Origin: Pyxicephalus adspersus
Lineage: Eukaryota > Chordata > Amphibia > Anura > Pyxicephalidae
Reading direction: 5' to 3'
Assembly: GCF_032062135.1 (NCBI RefSeq)
Contig: NC_092862.1
Location: 64,694,190-64,758,189, forward strand
DNA length: 64,000 bases
Position numbers and translations under genes: made by a program. This document shows, one piece after another, positions 48,505-60,900 of the stretch; the first letter of the stretch is position 1; each line of letters begins with the position of its first letter. The notes beneath the pieces are model-generated. The model saw nothing but the letters and a program-made list of their open reading frames with translations, was not told where the DNA came from and did no database searches.

Positions 48505-49150
48505 TGTAAGGCCCTGGTCCAGCAACCGTGCTCCCCCAATTTACCGCCAAACTCTTCACCTATAGCAAGACCCCGCTCAGCTTTGGGAGAACGGTTGTGT
48601 TTCCCAGCACACGGTTGCCCCCAGGCGCAAGGGATGGTGCCCTGGGAAGGACTGGCAAAAGACCAGGAGCCACAGATAAACCAGTACTAAGATACCAACA
48701 TAGACAAGTCTATAATACAGAGCAGAGGTCATACACAGATAATCCATCAGCCAGACGAAGTACACAAGCAAAAGGTCAGTCCAAGCTGCGTACAAACCAT
48801 AGGTCAGGAACAGGCAAAGTCGGCAACAGAAAAAAAGACATGAAATTCACTCCAGCACAGGTTAGCCCAGCTAAACTCTACAATAGGCCCTGGGAGCAGA
48901 GAGGCTATAAAGTCCCAGCTAATGGCAGCACAGGAGCACTAATCAGCTCCAGAAATCCCCTTCAGCTGTACACAAAAGTTTGTGCTGGGGATGCCGAGAA
49001 CATTTTAGGCTGCACAGCTAAAGGGAAGCAGAAGATGCTGCTTTTTCCTTGCTGCTGCCTCCAAGTGTCACCGCTGGACAGGATAAATGGGAGGAGATAC
49101 TGCCGTGGCACACAGCACAGGACTGCTGACCCCACAAGCATGTCCTAACA
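48505..49150 (+). mobile_element. Probable solo LTR (646 bp)
   Basis: Starts TGTAAGGCCC and ends TGTCCTAACA, the TG...CA borders of an LTR. It is GC-richer than its surroundings and holds a 206-residue open frame (48528-49148) without a domain; long chance frames are common in such LTRs. Its last 150 bases match 56420-56560 in order (AAGCAG, GCTGCTG, GCTGGACAG, CACAGCAC, CCTAACA). No clear target duplication and no internal retrotransposon sequence was found. Confidence 0.5.
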
Positions 49151-49400
49151 ATGAGTTATATTCATGGCTGCAATTATGAAGGGACTTTAAAGGGCAAATG
49201 AATATCTCCTATTTACTTTACCTTTTATATTTTTAAATTCAGTAGAATCCCTTTTGTGTGTTGAAATATTATATAATATTAAATAAATATTGCAGTATTT
49301 CTGCCCAGTATCTTATTTTATGTTCTAATGCAGTGCTGAATTGGTAAATGTAGTCAGTCCATTTGATTTGCATTCCTTTAGGTTTCGGACAACACTCTTT

Positions 49401-49623
49401 GGCCCTGATTTATGAAAGCTCTCCAAGGCTGGAGAGAATACACTTTCATCAGTGAAGTTGGATGATCCAGCAAACCTGGAATGGATCTGGTCCAGGGTTA
49501 AAAACATATGCTAGCAAAAAGCAAAATATTTTTAAAAATCCATTCCATGTTTTCTGGATCACCCAGCTTCACTTCTAAAAGTGTATTCTCTCCAGCCTTA
49601 GAGAGCTTTCTTAAATCAGGCCC
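49401..49623. mobile_element. 225-bp foldback MITE, full copy
   Basis: Begins GGCCCTGATTTATGAAAGCTC and ends GAGAGCTTTCTTAAATCAGGCCC. The interior blocks TGGATGATCCAGC, ATGGATCTGGTCCAG and TCTGGATCACCCAGC make most of the element one imperfect hairpin. Confidence 0.8.
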
Positions 49624-51197
49624 TTTGTGTAAGCCATGTGATCCTTCTTTCCTGACTGCGAATATCACCAGCAGCCACATGTAGTGGATGGAGCAGAGAG
49701 GGTAAAAGTGTGCTACAGGGCTGGTTTGCATGGCCAAGATCTATCAGAAAAACAAGAGGGAGAAGAAACAATTGAAAAGATGACAATGGAATACTAAATG
49801 TATGAAGGTAAACTACTGAATAAAATAGATATGAGTGAAAATAATTAATTGATATTTTTAATCAAATTTCTGCCACAATTGCAATGAATTCTGTCTAATT
49901 GCTAACACTGAAAACTGGCTTCTCTTTTTTAAACCTGGCAAAAAGCACGAAAAGCCACAGTGCCAAAACATTTCCCAAATTGCAGTCAAGCAAACTCTGT
50001 CATTCCAAAATTAATTTTGGGCTTGCTTGGCAGACATGTACTCTAGAATTCTTGCACAGGAGAAGATCTACAAAAAATGTATTTGGGAAATTAAACAAAG
50101 TTCAAATTAAACACTCCTACTATATACTATAACCTAATTGTGACATTTAGGAGGATACATTAGAACTGGAATATATTCATAGGGCATGAATCACTATGGG
50201 TTGATGCAGATGACTAAGTGATGTTATCGGTAAACCACAATTTTAAATTGCCAAAATAAAAATAACAGAAATCCCAGATACATTTTTAATCTACAGGGAG
50301 CCACCAGATACAAATATTTGCTAATATATCATCTGTCATTACCCAAATGAACCTATATACACTATTGGCTCACATTTATTCAAAAGAAAGAGAAACCTGT
50401 ATTGGCCTCATTTTTACAGAAACTAACACCATATTGTCATCTACAAAAAGATAGCAGTTCATTCTATCTCCCTATGCCCACGGATGTGGACCCTGCCCAC
50501 AGTTGTACCCAAGCTGTTTTTCTTTTCAAAGCATTACCGAATCTTCACAAAGAGCTAAAGGAAGTTTAATTACTTTATAAGTTGTATATATTGGACAAAA
50601 AACATTATTTGTACATGATTTTATTGTGTTCTATATTTTCAAATAAAAGTTATATTTTAATTAATAGGAACCTCAAATGTCCTACTTTTGGATTGTTTTG
50701 GATATAATTCTAGGATGTGGTACTATGTAGGACCTATACTTCCTTTCACATAAAGTACATTATTTTTATTAAATCATTTTAGTTCTTTATTCACAGACAT
50801 GTTCCTGGTGAGACTAGTGATATTTCTCCAACTGTCACTGAATAATTTACATGCAACTTCAAGTTACAAATTTGCTACCTAATTACTCCTCCTATTCTTT
50901 GTCATCTATTTGTCCCCTACTACCCGTGACATTATTTGTACTCTACGTAATGTGTTTCTAATGCAACCATGTTGTCTAATGTTAAACTGAAATTCTTTAA
51001 AAAAAAAAAAGTTATTGGAAAGAAAAGAGGCATTGAGAAGTTCAGCTATCAGCAGCAATTAGCTGAACCAAATCTATTCAGAGATTTTTAGGGGGAATAT
51101 GATCACCCCGTAAAAATATATAAATGGTTCATAAAGAGAACTCGATTCACATATATTAAATTTAGGGACATTGCAAAGGACAAGGGGGCACTCTTTG
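49624..51197. other. No recognised gene or mobile element
   Basis: AT-rich sequence with no readable domain. Confidence 0.4.
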
Positions 51198-51421
51198 TGC
51201 CTAATTTATTAAAGCTCTCCAAGGGTAGAATAGATACACTTTCATCAGTGAAGCTGGGTGATCCAGCAAACTTGGAATGCAACTGGTCCAGGATTGAAAA
51301 CATTTGCTTTACAAATAGTAAATGACTTTTAAGAAATCCAGTCCAGGTTTGCTGAATCACTCAGGTTCACTGATGAAAGTGTATCCTCTCCAGTCTTGGA
51401 GAGCTTTAATAAATCTGTGTC
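51198..51421. mobile_element. 225-bp foldback MITE, full copy
   Basis: Begins TGCCTAATTTATTAAAGCTC and ends TTGGAGAGCTTTAATAAATC. It is flanked by CTCTTTG and CTTTGTG, also seen beside the 49401 copy, so the terminal repeat may extend a few bases further. Confidence 0.8.
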
Positions 51422-51890
51422 TTTGTGTCTGGAGGAAAAGAAGTTTAATTTTTGTATCAGGAAGTGATTCTTCACAGTAAAGTGTGAAAATGTGGAATAG
51501 GCTCCCTCAGGAAGTAGTTTTAGCAAGTTCGGTAGAATGATTGGATGTTTTTTTAGAAGCACAGAATATACCTGGGCATTAAATTTTAAAACAATTGGGA
51601 ATTACACCAGACAAAGGGAAATGTAATGACATCAGAGATCATAGATCCAATGACACCAGAGACTAATAATGCAAGGAATATCGATTGCCTCACAGGATCA
51701 GGAATTTTTTCCCCTACTGGTGTATAGTGAACCATGTTTATAAGGGTTTTCTTGCCTTCCTTCGGACCAACTATGTATGTATGTTTTTTTCTGGAATATG
51801 CTGGTTTCTAGCATGTTTATTTCTTAGTGATTGAACTTGATGTACTTATGTCTTTTTTTCAACCTGATTATGTACCTGCTGCAATTAAAC
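51422..51890 (+). mobile_element. 3' end of a non-LTR retrotransposon
   Basis: A short protein tail is readable near 51460-51540, including LPQEVVL, typical of the C-terminal end of several LINE proteins. It is followed by a GC-balanced 3' region and the tail with AACTTGATG near 51834 and a T-run, as at the start of the window. The clade is not determined. Confidence 0.5.
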
Positions 51891-54608
51891 ATACTTTAAG
51901 AGGCAAAAAAACATAATTCAGTATCCATTGATATTTCAAACTTCTGATATAGAATAATTTTCCAATTAAATTCCAGTATTTCAAATTTCCATCTTGTGTA
52001 ACAGGTTACTAAAAACAACCAGGGGTTCACTTTAAGAAGACTTAGAATGATTGTTTCAGTAAATCTCTCAAAATGTCAGGTCATTTGCATGGTGGTATTT
52101 GCAATGGGTTCATCATATTACAGAATGTGCATAAATCTAAATACAATGCATTAGGGGAAATGTATACATATTTAATTTCACATTAACTCTAGTAGCTATT
52201 TCAAAATATTTATGATCACAGTTCTACTGGCAGTTTTGTAAATTACACTCTTGGTTTAATTGTAATTCTTTGCATTGCAGTAGCAATAGATATATTTGGA
52301 AATTTAGGCAACAAGCCCAAAAAATGACATCTTCAATGAAAAATTGATTACCATACTAACTACTTTTTCAATACAAATAGCACAATGCAGTGATAAATAA
52401 TGAACAGACAGGTTTTAAAAAAGCTTGACCAGAATCTGAAATGCTTTGCAGTACTACTACTTCAGCCATTGTCTAAGGTACATATTACAGAAATAATTTA
52501 GGCATTTTTTTATCTGGGTAAAAAAGGCAAATGTACATTTAAACACTGAAATTTCAGAATTTTAAGGCAGCTTACTTTGTGATATATCAAAGAGGTGATT
52601 TACTGATGTTCAATGGCATGATCATGAAATAACTTTATGTTATTTAAACAAGGAATGTCCCTAGCTTGTTGAGTTGAGCAATGATGGGTCTAATTCACTT
52701 CTTTTCACTTTGGTTAATCACACTATTGACTGTGGAAAAATAAAGCAAAGAAAGTACAGTCAATCCAAGGTAACAATCATTATGCTAGCAAGTTATCTCT
52801 TCTATATTTATATTACATATAAAGATTTGTAAATTACTTAGTAGGTAGATGAAGTAGAAGCAGCTCAGTGTAATGTACCTACTTCTGTTTATCAACTGTT
52901 GATGTTAAAGTGTTTTCTGACAATTTGAGCTTTCACACATCTTTACCTTTTGTGAATCAGGTAATATTATTTTGTAAAAATGATTTTCATTAACTAAATC
53001 TGATTACTAAATATAATATGTACTTTGTCCCATTTATAATGATACTAAATTTACGATACTAGTACATATCAAGATACAATTATTTACAATTTGAAAAAAT
53101 ACTGTTAATTTGTTGGCTCATTTTTAATGCCTATAAATACAATATAACATTACATTGTATTTCTAAATAAAGTTCCTTTACAGTGTTCTGAAAATTTTCA
53201 AACATTACTGCTATTATTTGTTAAAAATCTTGTATGCTGACCGCACTTAAACTGAAACTATTTATGGGTGAAAAATGACAATAAAATGGTTCTGAAGGAT
53301 GTTGTGTTATGTTTTTCCTTATTTTATTATCCTTATTGGAGCATTTTATTTTAGTATTTGTGTTGTTATTTTATGTTTTATTAAAAAAAAAAACTTTAGG
53401 AAATAAATGTAAAACTTTTTGCGTATTTTACTAAAATTAAATAACTTTATCACATCTTTTGTAATTACATGGTTCAATTTATCAACATATCGTCAAGTTT
53501 AGGTATTTTCTAAGTATTTTCTCTTGTTGAACATTTGTTTTTGTGTCCTACTATTGTATGGATGTTTTCCCTGTGAATTACCAAATCAGTAGATCTACCT
53601 ACTCTTAATTAAAAAGCTCCCTTTTGTCTTCTGTTTCTGCCCTACCTATTTATCCTATTTGAGAATGTTCTTACTTTCCATTCTACTATCCTGTAGTATA
53701 ATTGATTCTATTCTAGATACATTTTCTTCCCTTCCCTCCAGTGCCTAATTGAACATCAAAAATCTCCTCAATTCTGTGAAAAGCTACAAATGTTTATTAC
53801 TTAGCAGCTGCTTCAATTGATCTTCTAATTCTCATGTTTCCATCTATTACAGTTAACTTCTTCTGTGTCCCATCAATTGTCAGTAGCAAAGCATTGAAGC
53901 AATTGAATTGGACAAACTTTATATTCTTCTTCTAATCTGTGATAATGACTATCTAGTAAAATTATTGTGTTGTATGTTGTAGTCAAAGTGATTGTAGCCA
54001 TTTTTGTGCACTTGCAACATCAGCAGAATAAGTAATCTGTGATTTTCCATTTGCATTAATAGTCAAACCATCAGGACAAGCCTTTGTTGGTTACCCCAAT
54101 TCTTCTCTGGTCCAAACAGCACTAACACACCTACTCATGCCTCATTGTTAGTGAAAATAAAAAAGGGTCACAGACAGTACTCAAATCTATTGACACTTCA
54201 AGAGGGTAATTTACTTGCAAAAAGTCTCTACTTCCAGATTTGCTGTTTTTTATTTCTATCATATCCTCTCAGTAATTCATAATCACTTTCTCAGTCTTTT
54301 GTTATAAAAGAGTACAAGTGCTTAAGGCCAAACAATGTCACAATTCAAAATAAACCTCCCAGTTTGGATGATGGAATGTGCTTCAGTCTCACCCTTCAAC
54401 TCATATTAACTGCATGAACTATGGGTGTCATTTTACCACTCTGCCACCTTTTATTTCTATGCTGTCAACAACAGTTTGACAACTGTTTTGTCATGCAGTT
54501 GAATGAACCATAACCACACAACAATCCACAACAATTACAACCAAAGTGTGTAAAAAAATGGTTCCCAACTGCTCCTTTTCAGGTAAATGAGAGCATTTGG
54601 GAGCGTGA
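51891..54608. other. Long AT-rich stretch, nothing recognised
   Basis: About 2.7 kb lacking any recognisable gene, domain, terminal repeat or tandem array. Confidence 0.45.
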
Positions 54609-54714
54609 TTAACCTCCTGGGCGGTTCATTTCTGTCCAGACTTATATGTCTTAAAGCGGTACATTGTTTTTTATGAAATTTTATTTTACAGTATAATATA
54701 ATAGTATGAGTATT

Positions 54715-55087
54715 TTAACCTTCCTAGCGGTAACCGCAAGTGTGACTCTGGGTAGAAAAAAGTTGCTAAAAGCGGTAACCCCGAGCCACACTCGGGGTCG
54801 GTAGGAAAACCTATGGGAAGGTTAGTAAATACAGCGCTTACCTGATCCGCCGGCATCCCGCGTGGTCCATCGCCACGATCCCTGTCTTTTTCCTTCTTCC
54901 CCCGGCGTCTTCTGCACATGATGAGTCACTGGGGAGTTCCCGGTGATGTCGGTGCGTGTGTACGTTGCCAAAACTGTAAAAATAATATTAACTATTATGT
55001 TAAACTGTAAAACAAATTTTCATTAAAAACAATGTACTGCTTTTAGACATATTAAACTGGACAGAAATGAACCGCTAGGGAGGTTAA
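54715..55087. mobile_element. piggyBac MITE, inner element, opposite orientation
   Basis: Bounded by TTAA at 54715-54718 and 55084-55087. Begins CCTTCCTAGCGGTAACC and ends GACAGAAATGAACCGCTAGG before GAGG and TTAA. The end with TTTCTGTCCAG lies on the left in the outer element and on the right here, so the two are inverted relative to each other. The inner one inserted later. Confidence 0.82.
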
Positions 55088-55155
55088 AGTTTGGAACACA
55101 AAATCATGTCAAAATAACAAACTAAGTACATTTAAAAATATATATATTTTAAATA

Positions 55156-55156
<1 letters not shown>

Positions 55157-55205
<49 letters not shown>

Positions 55206-55210
55206 TATAT
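55157..55210. repeat. TA microsatellite with T-run
   Basis: About 20 uninterrupted TA units followed by a run of T, inside the outer MITE. Confidence 0.85.
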
Positions 55211-55585
55211 ATTATACTCACACTAATAAATTATAGTACTGCTTTTAGCCATATCAATCCACTGTATTGCATTCAATACAGTTATTTTGTACATTTATTG
55301 AATGCAATACAAATTTTAGATTTGAAATTCCCGCCGAGCCCCCGACGCAATGGCCACACGTACCGTCATCACAGGGAACTCCCGGTGACTCATCAGATGC
55401 GGAGTACACCGGCCGGAGGAAGCGAGAAGATGGAGATTGCGAAGGAGGACGCCGGCGAATCAGGTAAGGCTGTATTTATCATTATTTTACATTGTTTTAG
55501 CTACCCCGAGTGTGACTCAGAATTACCACTTTCAGCATCTTTTTTTACCCCGAGTAACACTCAAGGTTACTGCTGGGGAGGTTAA

Positions 55586-56249
55586 GCCTGCAGTAGAATA
55601 CTGTGGTCAGCTGCAAATCAGAAATGGCACTTTTTGCTTTATATTTATTACTTTTAATAGGATCAATGTGTTATTTAGGTCTGTTCTAGAGCAGAGCAGA
55701 ACTATATGTGTTCAAGAATAGTCCAGGACCACATTCTGCTTTCTCAGGGATGACACAGTTTTGTCGATCTTGGTGCCTATTCATCTAATTCTTAGATGTG
55801 TTCACAAATGCTTCACACTGCTCAGTTACCAGCTAGAGCTTTTTACGTTTTGACTTTGTATAAAATTAGAGTATTGCAGTCTGGAGAGAGAAGATTGAGG
55901 AAATACTTCCACCTGCCTGCAGCAGACTGATGATATCCAGGCAAGTTACTTGGCTGGCATTTAAGGACTTGTCTTGAAAGGAGTGATATGTATTAATGAA
56001 ATATGGAGCTATTAAGAGCATTTATATTCCCGCTGTACATTGTGACATGTCAAAGTTACTAAGCAGTCTATTTTAAAGAGGGATTGAACTATAGGAACTG
56101 CGGCCAAAAGATGTAATGTACTATCCATCTGTGTTATTTACCCATCTCTGTGCTGTTTTACTTTACCTATTACTTATTTTGTCTGCTTTGTTCTGCACTG
56201 TATCTTTGTGTTGGGGTGGATTTTGGTAGAGGCAGGGCTTTGCTTGTCA
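55586..56249. other. No recognised gene
   Basis: No domain, terminal repeat or array recognised. Confidence 0.4.
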
Positions 56250-56560
56250 GAACCTCCAGCAAAAAAAACACTGAACAGTGAGTGACACCACCAAATCACA
56301 CTCCAATTTTCTCAAACTAGAAGTCATCTCACACTGCACATATAAAAAGAGGTTATACAAACAGACATGTCTAGGCAAACACATGCGCAAACAGACATGT
56401 CTAAGCAAACACATGTGCAAACACATGGCTAAAAGGAAGCAGGGGCTGCTGCTATATAGTTCTGGCTGCTGCAAAAGACATTGCTGGACAGAATAAACAG
56501 TGTTTTATAGTGCGTTGGTGCACAGCACGGGATCGACGGACAGATAAGCATTTCCTAACA
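56250..56560 (+). mobile_element. LTR-like fragment related to 48505-49150
   Basis: The last 140 bases match the end of the 48505 element: GGAAGCAG, GCTGCTG, GCTGGACAG, GTGCACAGCACGGGA, and the final CCTAACA. The left part differs and its border is uncertain. A tandem repeat is embedded at 56357-56427. Confidence 0.45.
56357..56427. repeat. Tandem repeat, unit about 30 bp
   Basis: CAAACAGACATGTCTAGGCA, AACACATGCG, then the same again with AAGCA and TGTG, and a third partial CAAACACATGG. About two and a third units. Confidence 0.75.
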
Positions 56561-58239
56561 TTAATTGTGTAAATTTATGTTCTATTGAAGGGGTAAAAAA
56601 AGCTTTTATATTTGGGGAGATGTATCTACATTCGGGCAGATTTATTCACACTGGTACTTCTTTAATACTTTCCAAACATATCTGTGAATTCTCTAGAAAT
56701 CGTAATAGATATTTCATATTGTATGTTATCAGTAAAAAAAAATAAACAAAAATCTAAAATTCTGTAACCATGTTTTTGAAGTTTTTTTTTAACAAAGCTT
56801 GAACATTGATATTCTATTTTCCTATTACTAGACTATAAGAAGATACATTATTGATGCTGCTGCCATGATATAAAAAACAAATATGCTTTCTTGAGGGTAA
56901 TACATTAAGCATAGTGGAAAAATTAATTGTTTTCATCTGGAAAACTGTGTATTTTTCTTCAGTTTTTCCATGGAAATACATTAAGTCATTTGTAAGCTAT
57001 ATAAAACTCTCCAGGGTATGTCGATTCTAATAAATATCCTGCCAGTGAAAAATTGAGTTGGTTGCCTTTTTGTAATTTAAAAGACTTTATGGTGATTTCT
57101 TTCCTTCCTAATTTTCAGCTCTGTGTTCCAGTACCATTCATTAGAAGCCTGGTTAAAAATGTGATTAATTTTGTCATTATTTATATAACAAGCAACAGAA
57201 ATAGAGCATCGCTGAGTACAAACGACCAGTTATGCTGTCCTTTTTGGCACTTTTGTAAAAGCTAATTATACAGTTAGTGAATCTGGATGAATTCCTGCTT
57301 TCTAGAAGGATGATTGTTAACCGTAATATAGAGAAAGTCACTGTTTGGAAGCAGAGAACAGAATTAAAAAGCCATGACAATAAAGACTGTTGCCCTTAAA
57401 GTAATGATCATATATTTATTTCTGCAGGGATACAAGATTTATGTTTTTTAGCCTCATTCTTACTTGTTCAGTTTGCCAAAATACAGTTAAATTATTTCAT
57501 GTTATCATGAAAGAATTTATTAATATACATTTGCCTATATTCAGATGCCAAATGTTACCCAAAAACTTACATCCAATTAAAGAAGGTCAAACATGTTTAT
57601 GGATTTGGCCTTTGATCCAAGTTATTCATATGTTGCAAAAGCAAAGCAATAAAAGCCCATTGAATAAAAACTACTAAGTAACCAAGTAAGTATGATAAAT
57701 ATATGACATATATATTTGGAACTACAATATTTTTATTCAATGCATTCTTTCCTTCAGAATATATATAAAGCTTGTTTTTTTCAGTATTTTAAGTCATTGT
57801 TCATTTAACCATGTTTTTCCAAAACCCATACACTATGAATGGGTCTGAAGATAAGCAATCAGTAGTACGAGTTAGAAACAGGAGAGGGGTGAATAGAGGT
57901 GCGAAGTGAAAAATGGTATAATGGTGGAGGGTGCTCAAGGAGGAGCAGCTTAAAAGGGAGAGTAACTGGAGAAGAATTGATTTGATGGTAAAGCTGATAG
58001 AGAATCCGCTTTACTATAGGTAGGTCAGGAGGACACTGGCAGGCTGGGCTAGGAGATGACAGAGGAGTAGCTGGGTGGCAGAGATCTTAAAGGGAGTGGA
58101 TTGATGGAGGAAAAGGGGAGAGGAAAGACCATAGGCAGCTTACAGGCTATGTGTTGGACACTTGAAGAGACATTGCTGCTGCCTTCTTGATGGAATCAGC
58201 AACCAGATCAAATATTTAGAGCTAAGCTGAAGACTGCAT
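56561..58239. other. No gene; purine-rich plus strand at 57840-58140
   Basis: The segment 57840-58140 has long purine runs with AGGAGG and GGGAGAG words on the plus strand. The rest is AT-rich and unrecognised. Confidence 0.4.
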
Positions 58240-58305
58240 GGGCCTGATTTATTAGGAGAGAATACAATTTCATCAGTAAAGCTGGGCAATTAATAAATCA
58301 GGCCC
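58240..58305. mobile_element. 66-base deletion derivative of the foldback MITE
   Basis: Starts GGGCCTGATTTATTA and ends TTAATAAATCAGGCCC with only a short AGGAGAGAATACAATTTCAT / AAAGCTGGGCAA interior left. The same ends bound the 225-bp copies. Confidence 0.75.
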
Positions 58306-58799
58306 TATGTTTCAAACATTTTCTTGATTATTAAAATTTAACTGAAACAAAGATTATTTTAGACATAGATAATACACATAGATTCCTAAAAAAAAGTAAA
58401 CACTGGTGACTCTGCTAATAGGTTTTATATTGCTATTGATATTCTAAAGGCTAAAAGAATGTATATGATTAGTGTTTTAGAAATATTTAACGTGGCATAA
58501 GAATTAAGGCAATCTCTGGGGATACAGGTAAGATTGCTTGGGTATCTGAGTGAATTAGGATAAAACTCCTCATCTCAAACTCAAACTTACAGGAGTTTAT
58601 TAAAACCTCTGAAGAACTACATAGGCAGCAAGATCCATTTGATCATGTTATTTCATGCCTGTATTTGAATTTTATCCTTTATTGGGATATAGGTACAAGT
58701 TGGGTATATCTCTTTTAACCTCTGAATGGGAGAAATGCCTCTCCACTGCAAAACACAAGAAAAGAAAGACACAAAGATACAAGACATAAGAAAACACTA

Positions 58800-59260
58800 C
58801 AAAATACTTTTTCAATGTTAACAGTGCCCTGCAGATATTCATTGCTTCGCCCCTACATTTCGGATGTATGCCGGCGCTGTCAATCTCAAAGAGGTACTTT
58901 ATTGCATATATGGTGGGAGTGTCCAGCTATCCATAAGCTATAGGACGATGTTCTTATCATCTATATTAAATTTACTGATTCTTTCATTACTAACACTCCA
59001 ACTTTTACCTTATTATCGATCATACCAGGGTCTAAAAATCAATCAAACATGAGGTTTTGAGACAGCGCAATGATCCCTAGACATTGGTGCTCTTGCTTTT
59101 CCCCCTCTATTAGGGAGGGGTTTGAGGAACTTGAACTTATTGATCATATGGACCACTTTGTGGCTTTGGACACTTTAGATAAATATATAGCTACGTGGGC
59201 AGGATGGGTGATCTTAAAAATGTCTCCCAGATTTAAAGACTGTTTTTTGAAATAATTTAT
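58800..59260 (+). pseudogene. L1/Tx1-like LINE ORF2 C-terminus
   Basis: Plus-strand relic. CRRC at 58869-58880 and HIWWEC at 58905-58922 form the CX2C...HX4C zinc knuckle near the end of L1/Tx1-type ORF2 proteins, which may help bind RNA during target-primed copying. An in-frame TAG at 58941-58943 breaks it. A frame at 59070-59255 continues with FEELELIDHMDHF and a final WAGWVI block. The 5' part of the element is missing. Confidence 0.7.
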
Positions 59261-59890
59261 CAATAGGAAAACATTTTTCTCAATTCATGGGTATTGATTC
59301 TCTATATCGTGTTGGTAGGTGCATGAATGCCCCAGCTTTCTCTTTTTTGTTATTTTTCTTATAACTTTTCTTGTTCCTCTCTTCTTTGTTTTTCCTTGGT
59401 ATTTGTGGGGCTTTAGACCTTATGTCTATTTGTACCTTTGCCCTTGCCCCTTTTGTTTAAATTCTTGTTTTTTTTTTAGCAGCCAACATTTTTAGCACAC
59501 TTTTTAGATAAAGGTTGTTCTAGTATGGCTTCACTTATGGTTTGGTCCCCTACCTGTCCATTTGTTTACCTAGGCTCTTAACTGTATAATAATTGCTCCA
59601 CATTGTGGTAGATAGATTAATGTCCGAGCTTTAGGTGTTACCATATATTTTTATATTTATTTTCTATTATATTATTAGACTTTGTTGAACTCTGTTTTAG
59701 TGCTGCCTTGATTCAGCTGTTTTTCCTTTTTGTGATTGTGTATTTTCATGCATTGTTTTTTCATGCAAGTGTGCATTTTAAATCTTGTAAAACAGATTTA
59801 AAGCAAAGAAAACATTTTTGAAATCAGTTAAGTTCTGTGTTCCAGTCAGTAGTTGGTTATCTTACTTATGTGAACCCAATAAAGATGTAA
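59261..59890 (+). other. Likely 3' untranslated region of the L1/Tx1-like LINE
   Basis: T-rich sequence after the ORF2 relic ending near AATAAAGATGTAATAAAA at 59878, which could be the old polyadenylation end. This is inference from position. Confidence 0.4.
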
Positions 59891-60369
59891 TAAAAATTTA
59901 TTTAGAACCAACAAAGAGGAAAAAATTGGAAAAAACATTCACACAGTAACTTGCTTTTTTTTAAACTTTTTAGGTAAATCTTTGTCAAAATTATTAACCT
60001 AGATTTAATTCAGGTATATAAAAGTCAGTACCATTTAACAAATATCAAACTTACAATCTACCCATACTCTGGTGTTTAAAGACCATTAAGGAGCATATGC
60101 TTTATTTGTTGTGTACTTAGATTCCCTACAGGGTATCATATTGCGTATTGTCCAATTAACACTGTTGGAATTACAACCATGTTTTTATATATTGTTTATA
60201 AATAAAGGTTCTTTTAAACGTTTTTCAATACCCTGTTTGCCAGAAAAAGCCATCTTCTCTTTCCTCTATTCTTATACTATAATTATTTATAGCTTGGCAA
60301 CTACTACAGTAGTCCTTAAGGGAACTCCTATAGGAAAAAACTTTCCAGCTTTGTTGTCCAAATATCAAG

Positions 60370-60900
60370 ATTGTCGCACTTAGACAGAAGTAAGGGGGCA
60401 CAGCGGCTTGCTCAATGGTGGTGTGAGTCCTAAGGCACAAGGTGCAGAGTCATGGGAGTCTCCAAAGTCATAGGGAAATACAGGAGACACATGAATACAC
60501 TGGTGGCATAGATGACACTGGGGTCACCAAAGACACAGGAAGAGACAGTAAACATGGGTGACACAGGGGGTCACAAAAGACCAAAGAAATGCAAGAGACA
60601 CAGAAAACACTGGAGGCACAGGAAAAGCACAAGGGAGCAGACTGGGAAACAACTGACTGGGCTAACAAGGGGTTAGCACAGGAGTATGATTGCGAAACAC
60701 TTAATCAAGCAACAGGGTAATAGGAAATGCTCTGCAGAGCTAGGGGCTTGGCAGAAATCTAGAGACACATTGCTGGAACACTGAGCCAGCTAAAAAGCCA
60801 AGGGCTATTAAGAGGCTATCTCCTGAATGGCTGATGGGAGGGGTGATGTTGATTTAACCTGGAAGAGCAGAGTCAGAACTTCCTGCATGCACAGGAGAGA
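60370..60900. repeat. Unclassified GC-richer repeat, possibly LTR-like
   Basis: Words of the type GACACAGG(G)GTCAC recur between 60480 and 60620, giving a degenerate tandem look, and the base composition resembles the LTR-like element at 48505. Borders and family are not determined. Confidence 0.3.

Larger units (their letters stand above)
54609..55585. mobile_element. piggyBac MITE, outer element of a nested pair
   Basis: Bounded by TTAA at 54609-54612 and 55582-55585. Left tip CCTCCTGGGCGGT; right tip on the minus strand CCTCCCCAGCAGTAACC. It is split by another MITE at 54715-55087 and also holds a TA microsatellite (about 55157-55195) and ATTGAATGCAATACA palindromes. Non-coding. Confidence 0.82.

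Noticed and set aside
48528..49148. 206-residue open frame, the longest in the window
   Set aside because: It spans the LTR-like element from end to end, has no recognisable domain, and its composition follows the repeat. It is more likely a chance frame than a gene.
56278..56496. Cysteine-rich open frames on both strands
   Set aside because: The regular cysteine spacing comes from the 30-bp tandem repeat at 56357-56427.
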